Source of the DNA: Phycicoccus sonneratiae
GTDB taxonomy: Bacteria; Actinomycetota; Actinomycetes; Actinomycetales; Dermatophilaceae
DNA length: 64,000 nt
NCBI RefSeq assembly: GCF_016887965.1
Contig: NZ_JAFDVD010000007.1
Location: 1-64,000, forward strand
Direction of reading: 5' to 3'
Position numbers and translations under genes: made by a program. Positions 53,301 to 62,642 of the stretch are shown in pieces. Every line of letters begins with the position of its first letter. Positions within the stretch are counted from its first letter, which is position 1. The notes under the pieces were generated by a model that worked only from the letters and a program-made list of their open reading frames with translations, did not search any database and had not been told where the DNA came from.

Positions 53301-53577
53301 TGGGGCCGCGCTCCTCACCGGGTACGAAGGCGGCGTCGAGGTGCGCGGCGGGGGCGTTGAGGCGGCCGAAGAGCCCGCCGCGGTCGTTCGTGACCCACAG
53401 GGTGCCGTCGTTGGCCTCGAGGTGGTCGCTCGTGTAGCCGGGGCTGCGCGTGGCCGCGTACCCGTACCCGCCGAGCACGACGGCGAGCACGGTGGCGACG
53501 ACGACCCCCGTGCGGGGTCGCCGAGGACCGCGACGTGCCGCATGGCCGCGCCGCGTCGTCCCGCGCTCCTCGCTCAT
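47383..53577 (-). CDS. Giant membrane-anchored surface protein with cadherin-like and FN3 repeats
   Basis: 2064 residues. An Arg-rich cytosolic start is followed by one membrane helix (about 25-42) and a propeller-like region to about 400. Nine tandem cadherin-like (Big_9) repeats of about 100 residues span about 416 to 1290, marked by DND-x-DP motifs such as PVLDNDVDPTG. After an intervening region come three fibronectin III domains (about 1510-1770; RFTVRARNAVGWGPPS, PFTIRARNTAGWGPG) and a C-terminal beta-rich end. Topology is N-in with nearly all of the chain outside the cell. It is first in an operon with moxR, duf58 and the transglutaminase-like gene, resembling the bifidobacterial PFNA cluster (pkb2-fn3-aaa-duf58-tgm) but lacking the kinase. 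A role in adhesion or sensing is inferred. Confidence 0.82.
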   Translation of the reverse strand: MSEERGTTRRGHAARRGPRRPRTGVVVATVLAVVLGGYGYAATRSPGYTSDHLEANDGTLWVTNDRGGLFGRLNAPAAHLDAAFVPGEERGPSYQLDVVQSGSSVLTRDRVTGKVAPVDVRAGTLVTDRTVAVPPSAPLAVGNGTAVFVDPDSGEVKASVSTTPTAVGVDGFSTAPVAQVPIAPDVTGDALTADVAVDDEGTAYAAGSGGRLVILRPTGDGRFGTDSRSLGGPLQDAHLVLTTDGPVVLDTVTGVIARPDGTRTSVTGTSLTDGVPEEGRVDGEVLVATPRALVSVDLATGVARTVTDGGTGPAAAPVVLDGCTYAAWSGSPGRAVKGCGGTVQDVRLDRASTLISPHLRLNHRSVALNDGSTGAVWSLDTGRRLDNWDAVAPPSSQSPPKDPDQSSTVDRSSKPPQARDDTLGARPGRTSILHVLDNDANPSGSVLSITKVSPLPSATGAVAISPDGQAVQLTLEPTARSAEFDYVIDDGRGNSSSARVTVEVRSPDENGAPALRPDFVPSVTSVVNKGSVSVPVVGDWRDPDSDPVAVTSAKDEDTPVGLTPDGRIRYTAGGDAGPRTVEYTVSDGTASTVGRLSVDVLAADAQRTTPATPLPDVGRGEVGKPIVLRPLDNDVPGTDPVNPSASLQLAGAVTAPDGTTVDTSLEAGTVSVTAGAPGTYLLTYPVRYGDANIARGAIRVDVRAASDRPGAITAMPDQAVLRSQTATIVDVLANDVDPAGGLLVVQGAKTESDAVDVAVLRGRWLRIAATSPSLRPNPALVRYTVTNGEGRNATGDVSVLQLPEPADDTPLVVDDTATVRSGDHVSVPVLDNDVDPTGATLRLSPRVEGAPRPGTLPVGGPDGGPTTDDVGAAYVAGSVVRYQAPEVTTARTVAVTYVVESPSGARASGLARINVVPPPSPERLNRAPAPPTLEGRVVAGDTITVSVAASGSDPDGDSTTLAGLASAPSLGRVLAVTPSSITYQAYPTSGGTDDFTYLLGDRYGKVGTGTVRIAVAPPGDPQPVVAVDDDVTVAPGATVVVDALANDIQPIGERATVEPLEPLNPDLAGRATLDATSGRITVTAPPADQPLAIRYSITGASGEPSTATVHVRGRAGTNLPPVPRNALAQPGPGATSVDVDLLAGAVDPDSPGGALTVTRVFNAPGARIEGGVVTLPVTDAPQVLSFEVTDAGGAAALGLVHVPAGGSGAPSVREDALVRVDRNATATVDLDDVVVDPAGRELTLTTDDRLAASPAGKLRVEADGPSRLRVTGLAGYVGPAAIAFEVSTAATADDPTARRAFLTVPVQVGPETPVLRCPPTAIDVVVGGTSRPLGIPQLCHVWTATPDGLTDLRFTGRFESPVAGLTVSNRGDDTLVVEAGAAAVPGSTARMLVTAEGTEAVPAVITVRVAPAEPPTMSPVVVSGVRAGSTATVNIEGYLSSRLGDPAFSIVGFERTSGSAASVTQDGPTTLSVTPAGDARGRITVRVTITDVESTTRRDRQGTGTLSIDVLGVPDAPGTPAQTGPTLSRSARLTWQAPNDNGLPVEAYEVRWEGGGTQLCDASPCLVTGLTNATEHRFTVRARNAVGWGPPSAASAPIVPDEVPGAPVDPRVVDPANRTVTVTWSPAPTQGSAVDRYLVTWPGGRLETTSTSVTPTGLDNTLPTPFTIRARNTAGWGPGVTVEGQSAGTPATPDAPRLEATEVAGGARQAVVVSWNAVSPNGPGDTSYTVTRTGPGGSTDVCRTSATRCDADAVENDGSTYEYRVVASNPFYSSPASAPASLEAIGTPGDFSNASAVATGEDRTIRLRFTSPAARDDSLTITCRVSGATCGSWPAPAEPTRFDEVVTVPANGSEYTLTLTATNSGELSSSTQVTSDVVYGPLGPVSVEDVQTVGPYVFFTVTADPNGRPATVAVAVTGGNAAPVGDDTTGNGPWSRRYAVKAGFSSALAITATASRGSESQSAAGAGSTGSGSVRAAGEALPGGGVALTLTANNLSPSTTLQCVVDEAGSGGTTTVGLPTDTGGDGTRAIPASEFTATSGTRYTITCDDGVSPETPVRRTWVAP

Positions 53578-53675
53578 GATCCCTGGGTCCGACCAATCGG
53601 GACGCGTTCACGGCCGCGTCCCGGGTCCATTGTGTGCGACGCGCGGCGTCCACGTGGCCGGGTTCGGGAATCCCG

Positions 53676-53694
53676 CCCGGCGTGTCTCGCCGGG
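53676..53694 (-). terminator. Stem-loop at the end of the PhoX gene
   Basis: CCCGGCG-TGTCT-CGCCGGG, 7-bp perfect arms, directly follows the stop of the PhoX-like gene in its direction of transcription. There is no U-run. The 117-bp gap also carries the promoter region of the fn3 operon. Confidence 0.55.
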
Positions 53695-55749
53695 TCAGGC
53701 CCGGTGCACCTGCACCACGCTCGGGCGCGGCCCGCCCCACCGGCCGCGCGACAGCGAGCCGGGCGCGGCGTAGTCGGGGAAGAAGGAGTGCTGGTCGGCC
53801 CAGGACCCCTCCTCGCCGGGGTGCTGCACGCAGACGAAGACCGTGCCGGCGCCGTCGCGGTCGTGGACCACCGGCCCGCAGGTCTCGGCCTCGCGGGGGA
53901 CGGCGAGGAACTGCTCGACCTTGCCGCGGTCGCGGCCCTCGAGGGTCACCCGGTGCAGCGCGTCGCAGTACCCGATGGTCCCCGGCTGGCCGTCGGTGGA
54001 GATCCACAGGGCGCCGGTGGAGTCGAACGCGACGTTGTCCGGGCAGGAGATCGGCGAGACCGGGCCCTCGTAGCCGCCGAAGTAGGTCCCCGCCCCGTCC
54101 GGGGTGCCGCAGACGAGGAGCAGGTTCCACGAGAAGCGGGTCGACGTGGGGTCGTTCCGGTCCTCGGTGAGCTCGAGGACGTGGCCCTCGCGGTTGGTGA
54201 CCCGGGGGTTGGCCTCGTCGGCCGGGGCGTTCGCGCCGACCCCGCGGTTCGTGTTGTTCGTGAGCGCCGCGTAGACCCTGCCCGTGACGGGGTTGGGCTG
54301 GACGTCCTCGGGCCGGTCCATCTTCGTCGCGCCGACCCTGTCGGCCGCCAGCCGGGTGAAGACGAGCACCTCGGCGACGTCCATCCCGGGCACGCGCGAG
54401 CGGCCGTTCTTGACGAGCGGCAGCCACTCGCCGCGGCCGTCGAAGCGCTCGTCCGACGGCAGGGTGCCGGTGCCGTCGATTTCCGCGGCCGGGCTGTCGC
54501 CGGTGAACCGGGCGACGTAGAGGTCGCCGCTCGCCAGGAGGGTCTTGTTGTGGGCGCGGGCCGCGCGGCTGCTGCCCCTGGCCATCCGCTTCTCGGAGAC
54601 GAACTTGTAGACGTACTCGAACCGCTCGTCGTCGCCGGAGTAGGCGACGACCCGGCCGTCGCGGGCGACCCGGACGTTCGCGCTCTCGTGCTTGAAGCGG
54701 CCGAGCGCGGTGTGCTTGACGGGCGTGGAGTCGGGGTCCATCGGGTCGACCTCGACGACCCAGCCGAACCGGTTCACCTCGTTCTCGTAGCCCGGCTGGC
54801 GGGCGTCGAAGCGCGGGTCGACGGTCCACCAGTTGCGGCCGGTCGCGCTGACCGTCGTCGGGATGCCGTAGCGGGCGTTCTCGGGGGTGGCGGCGGCGAC
54901 GAAGTACTGGTGGAAGTTCTCCTCGCCGGAGAGCACGGTGCCCCAGGGGGTCGTGCCGCCGGAGCAGTTGTTCTGCGTGCCGAGGACGGTGCGGCCCACC
55001 GGGTCGTCCTTCGTGCGCAGGAGCCGGTGACCGGCGGCCGGGCCGGAGACGGTGAACCTCGTCTGCACGTGGACGCGCCGGTTGAGGTGGCTCCCCCGCA
55101 CGTACTCCCACGGGCGGCCCTCGCCGGAGCGCCGCAGCTCGACGACGCTCAGGCCGTGGGCGGCCATCGCGATGCGCTTCTGCTCCGCGAGCGTGTCCGG
55201 GTCGGTCGTCGGGGGGAACATGATCCCCTCGTTCGTGTACTCGTGGTTGACGACCGCGACGGCCCGCCGGCCGTGGCTCCCGTCGAGCTCGATGACGTCG
55301 AGGTAGTCGCAGTTGTAGCCGAACTGGCCGAGCTGCGAGCGCTCGCTCTGGTGCTCGGGGTCGAACTCCTCGCTGTGCCGGAACAGCGGGTCGCCCCACC
55401 GGATGACCGGCGTCCAGCGCCAGCCCTGCGGGACGGTGAGGGCGTCGGTGGACGCGGGGACCGGGTCGATCGGCGTGAAGCGCAGGCCGCGACCGTGGCC
55501 GTGGCCCGGGTGCGCGGCGGCCGCGTCGGCCGTGCCGACCGCGAGGGCGAGGGCCCCGGCGGCGCCGAGCGCGCCGCGGCGGCTGAAGGCGCGCGACGCG
55601 ACGTCGCGGAAGTACTCGTTGCCGCTGGTGTTCGGGGCGTCGTGGGCGCACTGGTCGCCGCACTTGAGGCGGCAGGTGACCGGGCTGCGCTTGCCGCGGG
55701 CGTGGGCGGCGAGGGCGAGGAGCGGGCGGTTCTCGGGGGCGATCGTCAT
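53695..55749 (-). CDS. PhoX-like (DUF839) phosphatase with Tat-type signal
   Basis: 684 residues. As in the family, a leader of about 55 residues has CGDQCAHDAPNTSGN. A twin-arginine signal follows (SRRGALGAAGALALA), so export is in folded form by Tat. The PhoX beta-propeller is recognisable by EGIMFPP, LSGEENFHQYF, NRFGWVVEVDPMDP and CPDNVAFDSTGALWIS. PhoX enzymes are Ca2+/Fe3+-dependent alkaline phosphatases releasing phosphate from monoesters. ATG at 55749 is supported by TACCGT 7 nt upstream. It is separated from the DUF2568 gene by 102 bp holding a weak PHO-box-like pair. Confidence 0.84.
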   Translation of the reverse strand: MTIAPENRPLLALAAHARGKRSPVTCRLKCGDQCAHDAPNTSGNEYFRDVASRAFSRRGALGAAGALALAVGTADAAAAHPGHGHGRGLRFTPIDPVPASTDALTVPQGWRWTPVIRWGDPLFRHSEEFDPEHQSERSQLGQFGYNCDYLDVIELDGSHGRRAVAVVNHEYTNEGIMFPPTTDPDTLAEQKRIAMAAHGLSVVELRRSGEGRPWEYVRGSHLNRRVHVQTRFTVSGPAAGHRLLRTKDDPVGRTVLGTQNNCSGGTTPWGTVLSGEENFHQYFVAAATPENARYGIPTTVSATGRNWWTVDPRFDARQPGYENEVNRFGWVVEVDPMDPDSTPVKHTALGRFKHESANVRVARDGRVVAYSGDDERFEYVYKFVSEKRMARGSSRAARAHNKTLLASGDLYVARFTGDSPAAEIDGTGTLPSDERFDGRGEWLPLVKNGRSRVPGMDVAEVLVFTRLAADRVGATKMDRPEDVQPNPVTGRVYAALTNNTNRGVGANAPADEANPRVTNREGHVLELTEDRNDPTSTRFSWNLLLVCGTPDGAGTYFGGYEGPVSPISCPDNVAFDSTGALWISTDGQPGTIGYCDALHRVTLEGRDRGKVEQFLAVPREAETCGPVVHDRDGAGTVFVCVQHPGEEGSWADQHSFFPDYAAPGSLSRGRWGGPRPSVVQVHRA

Positions 55750-55756
55750 GGTCAGG

Positions 55757-55762
55757 ACGGTA
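55757..55762 (-). promoter_or_regulatory. -10 hexamer TACCGT of the PhoX gene
   Basis: TACCGT on the minus strand, 7 nt before the ATG at 55749; leaderless start inferred. Confidence 0.42.
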
Positions 55763-55794
55763 GGAGCGGCCCCCGTCCCGGCGGGCGTCGCCGA

Positions 55795-55812
55795 CCTGAA
55801 CACCGGGTGACG
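55795..55812 (-). promoter_or_regulatory. Weak PHO-box-like direct repeat
   Basis: On the minus strand CGTCACC-CGGT-GTTCAGG shows two 7-mers spaced 11 nt apart, each with two mismatches to the actinobacterial PhoP half-site GTTCACC. It lies about 35 bp upstream of the -10 of the PhoX gene, where an activator site is expected. The match is poor, so it is a candidate only. Confidence 0.25.
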
Positions 55813-55851
55813 GTTGCCCGTGGGGACGGTGACGCGCGGGTCAGACGATGG

Positions 55852-56211
55852 TCAGGACGGCGCGTCGGCCGGACGGTGCAGCACGGTCTGGGCCGCGACG
55901 ACGGCCAGCCCGGCGATGCCGACGAACCACGCCCACCCGGTCTGCCCGACGGCGAGCAGCCCGAACGCGACCCCGTAGACGAGGACGATGGCGGCCACCG
56001 TGCGCGGCCCCTGCGCGAGCCGCAGCCGGGCCTTCGGCGCCATGAACAGCCCCCAGAGGACGAGGACGAGCGCGGTGGCGCCGACGGCGGCGGCCCATCC
56101 GGCCGCCCCTCCCCCGGCCGCGTGGTGCGCGAGGGCGCCGACCCCGCCGAAGAGGGCGAGCTCGGTGACGAAGGCGATCAGCGCGAGGAGCGCGAGGGCG
56201 GGCGTCGTCAC
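55852..56211 (-). CDS. DUF2568 (YrdB family) membrane protein
   Basis: 119 residues, four membrane helices. The family pattern [18 protein letters not shown] is in helix 1 and [14 protein letters not shown] follows helix 2. Function unknown. The GTG start overlaps the nuoB stop by 4 bp (GTGA), so it is cotranslated with nuoAB, an unusual partner for complex I genes. Confidence 0.82.
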   Translation of the reverse strand: MTTPALALLALIAFVTELALFGGVGALAHHAAGGGAAGWAAAVGATALVLVLWGLFMAPKARLRLAQGPRTVAAIVLVYGVAFGLLAVGQTGWAWFVGIAGLAVVAAQTVLHRPADAPS

Positions 56212-56801
56212 GGCTTGGTGACCAGCCCGCGGGTGACGTCGGCGGCGGTGGCGGCCCGGTGCCCGGCGAAGCGTCCGGCCCGGCGGGCGGCGATGGCCCC
56301 GCCACTGACCCGCTCGGCGGCGATCTTCTCCTGGAGCCGGATGATCCCCTGGAGCAGCGCCTCGGGGCGCGGGGGGCATCCGGGCACGTAGACGTCGACG
56401 GGGATGACCTGGTCGACGCCCTTGGTGACCGAGTACGAGTCCCAGTACGGCCCACCGGAGTTCGAGCAGGCGCCGAAGCTGATGACGTACTTCGGCTCGG
56501 GCATCTGGTCGTAGAGGCGGCGGATGGCCGGCGCCATCTTGTCGGTGACCGTGCCGCTGACGACCATGAGGTCGGCCTGCCGCGGGCCGGGCGCGAACGG
56601 GATGACCCCGAGCCGGATGAAGTCGTGCCGGCCCATCGAGGTGGCGATGAACTCGATGGCGCAGCAGGCGAGCCCGAAGTTGAAGACCCACAGGCTGTAG
56701 CGGCGACCCCAGTTGAGGACGACGCGCACCGGCTTCGGGGCGTGCTCGCCGACCGGGCCGACGCGCGGCATCGGGAGGTCGACGCTCATCCGGGTGGTCA
56801 C
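56208..56801 (-). CDS. nuoB: NADH-quinone oxidoreductase subunit B (cluster N2)
   Basis: 197 residues. All four ligands of the terminal [4Fe-4S] cluster N2 are present: the tandem pair in GLACCAIEF, Cys in [10 protein letters not shown], and Cys in [14 protein letters not shown]. It passes electrons to quinone together with NuoD, which is not encoded in the window. GTG at 56801 overlaps the nuoA stop (GTGA); ATG four codons later is an alternative. Confidence 0.93.
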   Translation of the reverse strand: MTTRMSVDLPMPRVGPVGEHAPKPVRVVLNWGRRYSLWVFNFGLACCAIEFIATSMGRHDFIRLGVIPFAPGPRQADLMVVSGTVTDKMAPAIRRLYDQMPEPKYVISFGACSNSGGPYWDSYSVTKGVDQVIPVDVYVPGCPPRPEALLQGIIRLQEKIAAERVSGGAIAARRAGRFAGHRAATAADVTRGLVTKP

Positions 56802-57163
56802 CGCAGGTCCCAGCGGAGGAGGCCGCGGCGGCCGGCGTGGAGCAGCCCGAGGAGGACGACGCCGACGAAGACGACGACCTCGACGAGCGAGGCGACCCCG
56901 AGGTCGGCGTCGCGCAGGACGAGCGCCCACGGGAAGAGGTAGACGGCGTCGACGGCGAAGACGACGTAGAGGAAGGCGAAGGAGAGGTAGCGCACCCGGG
57001 ACTGCGCCCAGCCGGCGCCGACCGGGTCGACGCCCGACTCGTACGTGGTGCGCCCGACCGGTCCGGCCGCCCGCGGCGCGACGAGCCGCCGGACGACCAT
57101 CGCGGCGGCGACCAGCAGCACGCCCGCGAGGATCACCGCGGCGGCGGCGAGGTAGCCCTCCAT
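56798..57163 (-). CDS. nuoA: NADH-quinone oxidoreductase subunit A
   Basis: 121 residues, three membrane helices. The conserved loop is [26 protein letters not shown] and the helix-2 acidic motif is [13 protein letters not shown]. It starts a short operon nuoA-nuoB-DUF2568. ATG at 57163 has TAGGCT 8 nt upstream. It lies 14 kb from nuoC and is divergent from korA. Confidence 0.93.
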   Translation of the reverse strand: MEGYLAAAAVILAGVLLVAAAMVVRRLVAPRAAGPVGRTTYESGVDPVGAGWAQSRVRYLSFAFLYVVFAVDAVYLFPWALVLRDADLGVASLVEVVVFVGVVLLGLLHAGRRGLLRWDLR

Positions 57164-57171
57164 GGTCGGTC

Positions 57172-57177
57172 AGCCTA
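57172..57177 (-). promoter_or_regulatory. -10 hexamer TAGGCT of nuoA
   Basis: TAGGCT on the minus strand, 8 nt before the nuoA ATG. It is the same hexamer as at nuoC, so both nuo blocks may use one sigma factor. Confidence 0.42.
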
Positions 57178-57287
57178 GCCGCGTGATGGTTCTCCTGCCG
57201 GCCTCGTGCCGGTTCTCGTGCCGGCCTCCTGCCGGGGCCCCCGTGGCGGGACGTCGACCGATCCGGTCCGTTGATGGGGTGTGCGAC

Positions 57288-57386
57288 TGCTCTCGGTTGC
57301 TTCCGGATGTGACTCAACCGAGAGCACTCACACCACACCCTCCCGCCCGGACTCTCGGTTGCCCCCAGATGCGACCCGACCGAGAG
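57288..57386. repeat. Two tandem inverted-repeat elements between nuoA and korA
   Basis: Element 1 has 12-bp perfect arms TGCTCTCGGTTG (57288-57299) and CAACCGAGAGCA (57315-57326). Element 2, 62 bp on, has CTCTCGGT (57352-57359) and ACCGAGAG (57379-57386) with a further G-U pair inside. The two are near-identical over about 44 nt including the loop (GATGYGAC) and the trailing GCACTCAC. They fill most of the 333-bp divergent gap upstream of korA. They may be operators for a dimeric regulator, RNA elements in a korA leader, or a dispersed repeat. The rest of the gap holds only GTGCCGG-type short repeats. Confidence 0.6.
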
Positions 57387-57496
57387 CACTCACTCGCACC
57401 GTGGATACCCATGAGGCGACCCTCACCCGAGACGTAGGATGGAACACGGTGCGCCCACCAGCGCGTTGGGCCCCTCCAGAGCACTCCCGACACCCC

Positions 57497-60468
<2,972 letters not shown>

Positions 60469-60482
60469 CCTCCCCGCTCTCC

Positions 60483-60558
60483 CCGACTCTGTGGGGCCAC
60501 GTCCGCCCGACACGCCGCGTTTCACCCCCGTCCGGCGGCTGCCACCCCACAAGGTCGG
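60483..60558. repeat. Interrupted inverted repeat after korB
   Basis: CCGAC-TC-TGTGGGG (60483-60496) pairs with CCCCACA-AG-GTCGG (60545-60558), 12 of 14 positions, around a 48-nt loop. It could be a loose terminator for korAB or part of the promoter region of the next gene. Confidence 0.35.
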
Positions 60559-60565
60559 TCCGGGA

Positions 60566-61525
60566 GTGAGCGCCGAGTCCGACGCGGCTGCTGCGGAGGT
60601 CCGCCGGGGCACCGGGTACGGGTTCCTCGCCTACGGCATCTGGGGGCTGTTCCCGCTCTACTTCGCGGCGCTCGAACCGGCCGGGGCCTTCGAGATCCTC
60701 GCCCACCGGATCCTCTGGACGCTGGCCGTCTGCGCCCTCGTGCTGCTCGTGCGCCGGGACTTGGCGTGGGTGCGCGGCTTCGTCACACGTCCTCGGCTGG
60801 TCGGCGGCATCACCGTCGCCGGGCTGCTCATCGCCGCGAACTGGACGATCTACGTCCTCGCGGTCCTCACGGGGCGGACGTACGAGGCGGCCCTCGGGTA
60901 CTTCCTCAACCCGATCGTCACGGTGGCGCTCGGGGTGCTCGTGCTGCGCGAGCGGTTGCGTCCGCTCCAGTGGGTGGCCGTCGGCATCGGGGCGCTGGCC
61001 TCGGTGTGGCTGGCCGTGGCCGGTGGCGTCGTGCCGTGGATCCCGCTCGCCCTGGCGTTCTCGTTCGGCCTCTACGGGCTGGTGAAGAAGAAGGTCGGCG
61101 CCTCGCTCGAGGCGATGCACTCGCTGGCGGCGGAGACGACGGTGCTCGCGCCGGTGGCCGTCGTGGTGCTGTTCGTGCTCGCCGCGCGTGACGAGATCAC
61201 CTTCGGCGGGCACGGCGGATGGCACACGACCCTCTTGGTGCTGTCGGGTGTCGTGACGGCGATTCCGTTGCTGCTCTTCGCTGCTGCGGCGCGGCGCATC
61301 CCGCTGGTGACGGTCGGCCTCATCCAGTTCATCACGCCGGTCCTGCAGCTCGTCGTCGGCGTCACGCTGCTCGGTGAGCACGTGTCCGGGCGGCTGTGGG
61401 TCGGGTTCGGCATCGTCTGGGTGGCGCTCGTCGTGCTGTCCTGGGACTCGCTGACGGCGGCGCGCTCGTCGCGCCGGGCCGTGCTCGCGGCCCGCGACCC
61501 GGAGTGCCCCGAGCCCACCGTCTGA
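60566..61525 (+). CDS. rarD: RarD-like EamA family transporter
   Basis: 319 residues, ten membrane helices in two EamA repeats. RarD hallmarks are GYGFLAYGIWGLFPLYFAAL at the start, EILAHRILW, YEAALGYFLNPIVTVALG and GLIQFITPVLQLVVGV. It exports an unknown metabolite; family members were first noted for chloramphenicol sensitivity, but the natural substrate is not known. The GTG start follows a GGGAG-like site. Convergent with the hydrolase gene, with stops adjoining. Confidence 0.87.
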   Translation: MSAESDAAAAEVRRGTGYGFLAYGIWGLFPLYFAALEPAGAFEILAHRILWTLAVCALVLLVRRDLAWVRGFVTRPRLVGGITVAGLLIAANWTIYVLAVLTGRTYEAALGYFLNPIVTVALGVLVLRERLRPLQWVAVGIGALASVWLAVAGGVVPWIPLALAFSFGLYGLVKKKVGASLEAMHSLAAETTVLAPVAVVVLFVLAARDEITFGGHGGWHTTLLVLSGVVTAIPLLLFAAAARRIPLVTVGLIQFITPVLQLVVGVTLLGEHVSGRLWVGFGIVWVALVVLSWDSLTAARSSRRAVLAARDPECPEPTV

Positions 61526-62221
61526 TCAGCCGTCGAGGAACGCGCGGACGGCGACGCTGAACCGCTCCGGCTCGGTGGCGTGCACGAGGTGTCCTGCCTC
61601 GATGACGACGAGGCATGCGTCCGGCAGGGTCTGCACCAGCTCGCGGACATGCTCCTGCGGGACGTGGCTGGTCGGTCCTCCGCCGATGACGAGGGTCGGG
61701 GCCGCGATGCGGCGCAAGACGTCCGGCCACCCGGGGTCGGGGTCGTCGATCTCCGGGCGGACCTGCTCGACGACGGCCCAGTCGAACGCGAGCTCCCCCG
61801 CCGGCCGGGGCGGCAACCCGGGCGGACGCCGGTGCGGGACGCCGACGTCCTCGAGCACGATCCGGCGCACCAGCCGCGGGCGCTCGGCCGCGACCCGGCA
61901 GGCCACGAGCCCGCCGAGCGAGTGTCCGACGAGGTCGACGGCCGGCGCACCGAGCACGTCGAGCAGGCCGGCGACGTCCGCCGCCATGAGCGCGATGGAG
62001 TAGGTGCCGGGCCGGTCGCTGTCGCCGTGGCCGCGCAGGTCGACGGCGTGCGTCGCCCGGTCCTCGGCGAGCTCGGCGACGACCGGGTCCCAGTCGGCGG
62101 CGGTGAGACCAGTCCCCGGCAGGAGGACGACCGGGCACGCAGGACCCGGTGTCGACGGCCGGCGCACGCGCCGGGACAGGTGCACGCGGCCTCCGACGTC
62201 GACCCGCTCGATGCTCTCCAC
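61526..62221 (-). CDS. Alpha/beta hydrolase
   Basis: 231 residues, compact alpha/beta fold. The nucleophile elbow is GHSLGG, the catalytic His is in IEAGHLVHATEPERF, and the oxyanion region is LLPGTGLTAADWD followed by VDLRGHGDS. The lid is short. Substrate unknown; this type includes lactonases, esterases and C-C hydrolases. GTG at 62221 (VESIERVDV) is chosen as the point where conservation begins; longer frames upstream are not supported. Confidence 0.82.
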   Translation of the reverse strand: MESIERVDVGGRVHLSRRVRRPSTPGPACPVVLLPGTGLTAADWDPVVAELAEDRATHAVDLRGHGDSDRPGTYSIALMAADVAGLLDVLGAPAVDLVGHSLGGLVACRVAAERPRLVRRIVLEDVGVPHRRPPGLPPRPAGELAFDWAVVEQVRPEIDDPDPGWPDVLRRIAAPTLVIGGGPTSHVPQEHVRELVQTLPDACLVVIEAGHLVHATEPERFSVAVRAFLDG

Positions 62222-62305
62222 GCCCCCGACCCTGCGGCACGCGGCGGACATCGGCAAGGTTGTCCGCCGTGGGCGGAACTGCGCCCATCGGGGGAGGATG
62301 ACCGG

Positions 62306-62593
62306 ATGGACGACGAGGTCGAGGTCAGCGCGATGGCGATCAACGTGGCCGTGCCGGAACGCCTGCAGTGGACGGACTCCCGGCGCGGCGAGGAGTTCCT
62401 GCTGACGACCCTCAACGTCCGGATGCTGCCCGACGGCACGCTGGCCGCGAAGGCCTACGGCCGCCCGACCGCCGGCGGCCGCGGTGCCTACACGTCCTTC
62501 CGGCTGCCGGACTCCCCCGGGCTGGCCACCCTCGTCGAGGCCGCCGCCACCACGGCGGCGACGCGCTGGGCGGCCCACCGCGGCCTCGGATGA
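62306..62593 (+). CDS. Small conserved hypothetical protein
   Basis: 95 residues, acidic start (MDDEVEVSAMAI) then a predicted beta-sheet (LTTLNVRMLPDGTLAAKAYG) and a helix (LATLVEAAATTAATRWAAH). No known domain, no signal peptide. GGGGAGG lies about 9-15 nt before the ATG. Divergent from the hydrolase gene by 84 bp and convergent with the acetyltransferase gene. Confidence 0.5.
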   Translation: MDDEVEVSAMAINVAVPERLQWTDSRRGEEFLLTTLNVRMLPDGTLAAKAYGRPTAGGRGAYTSFRLPDSPGLATLVEAAATTAATRWAAHRGLG

Positions 62594-62642
62594 CCCGCCC
62601 GCTCCTGCACCGGCGCCGACCCGACCCCGATGGATCACGCCC

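Noticed and set aside
55748-55860. 13-bp direct repeat ATGGTCAGGACGG at 55748 and 55848
   Set aside because: Only two copies exactly 100 bp apart, one at the PhoX start and one over the DUF2568 stop; both are explained by coding or promoter sequence, and no mobile element lies between.
49558-56391. Open frame of over 2200 codons on the plus strand across the FN3, PhoX and nuoB genes
   Set aside because: Same cause: a mirror frame of high-GC coding DNA, spanning several real genes on the other strand.
57281-57496. Extended N-terminus for korA through the inverted repeats
   Set aside because: KorA conservation begins about ten residues after 57497; the extra segment is low-complexity and covers the palindromic elements.
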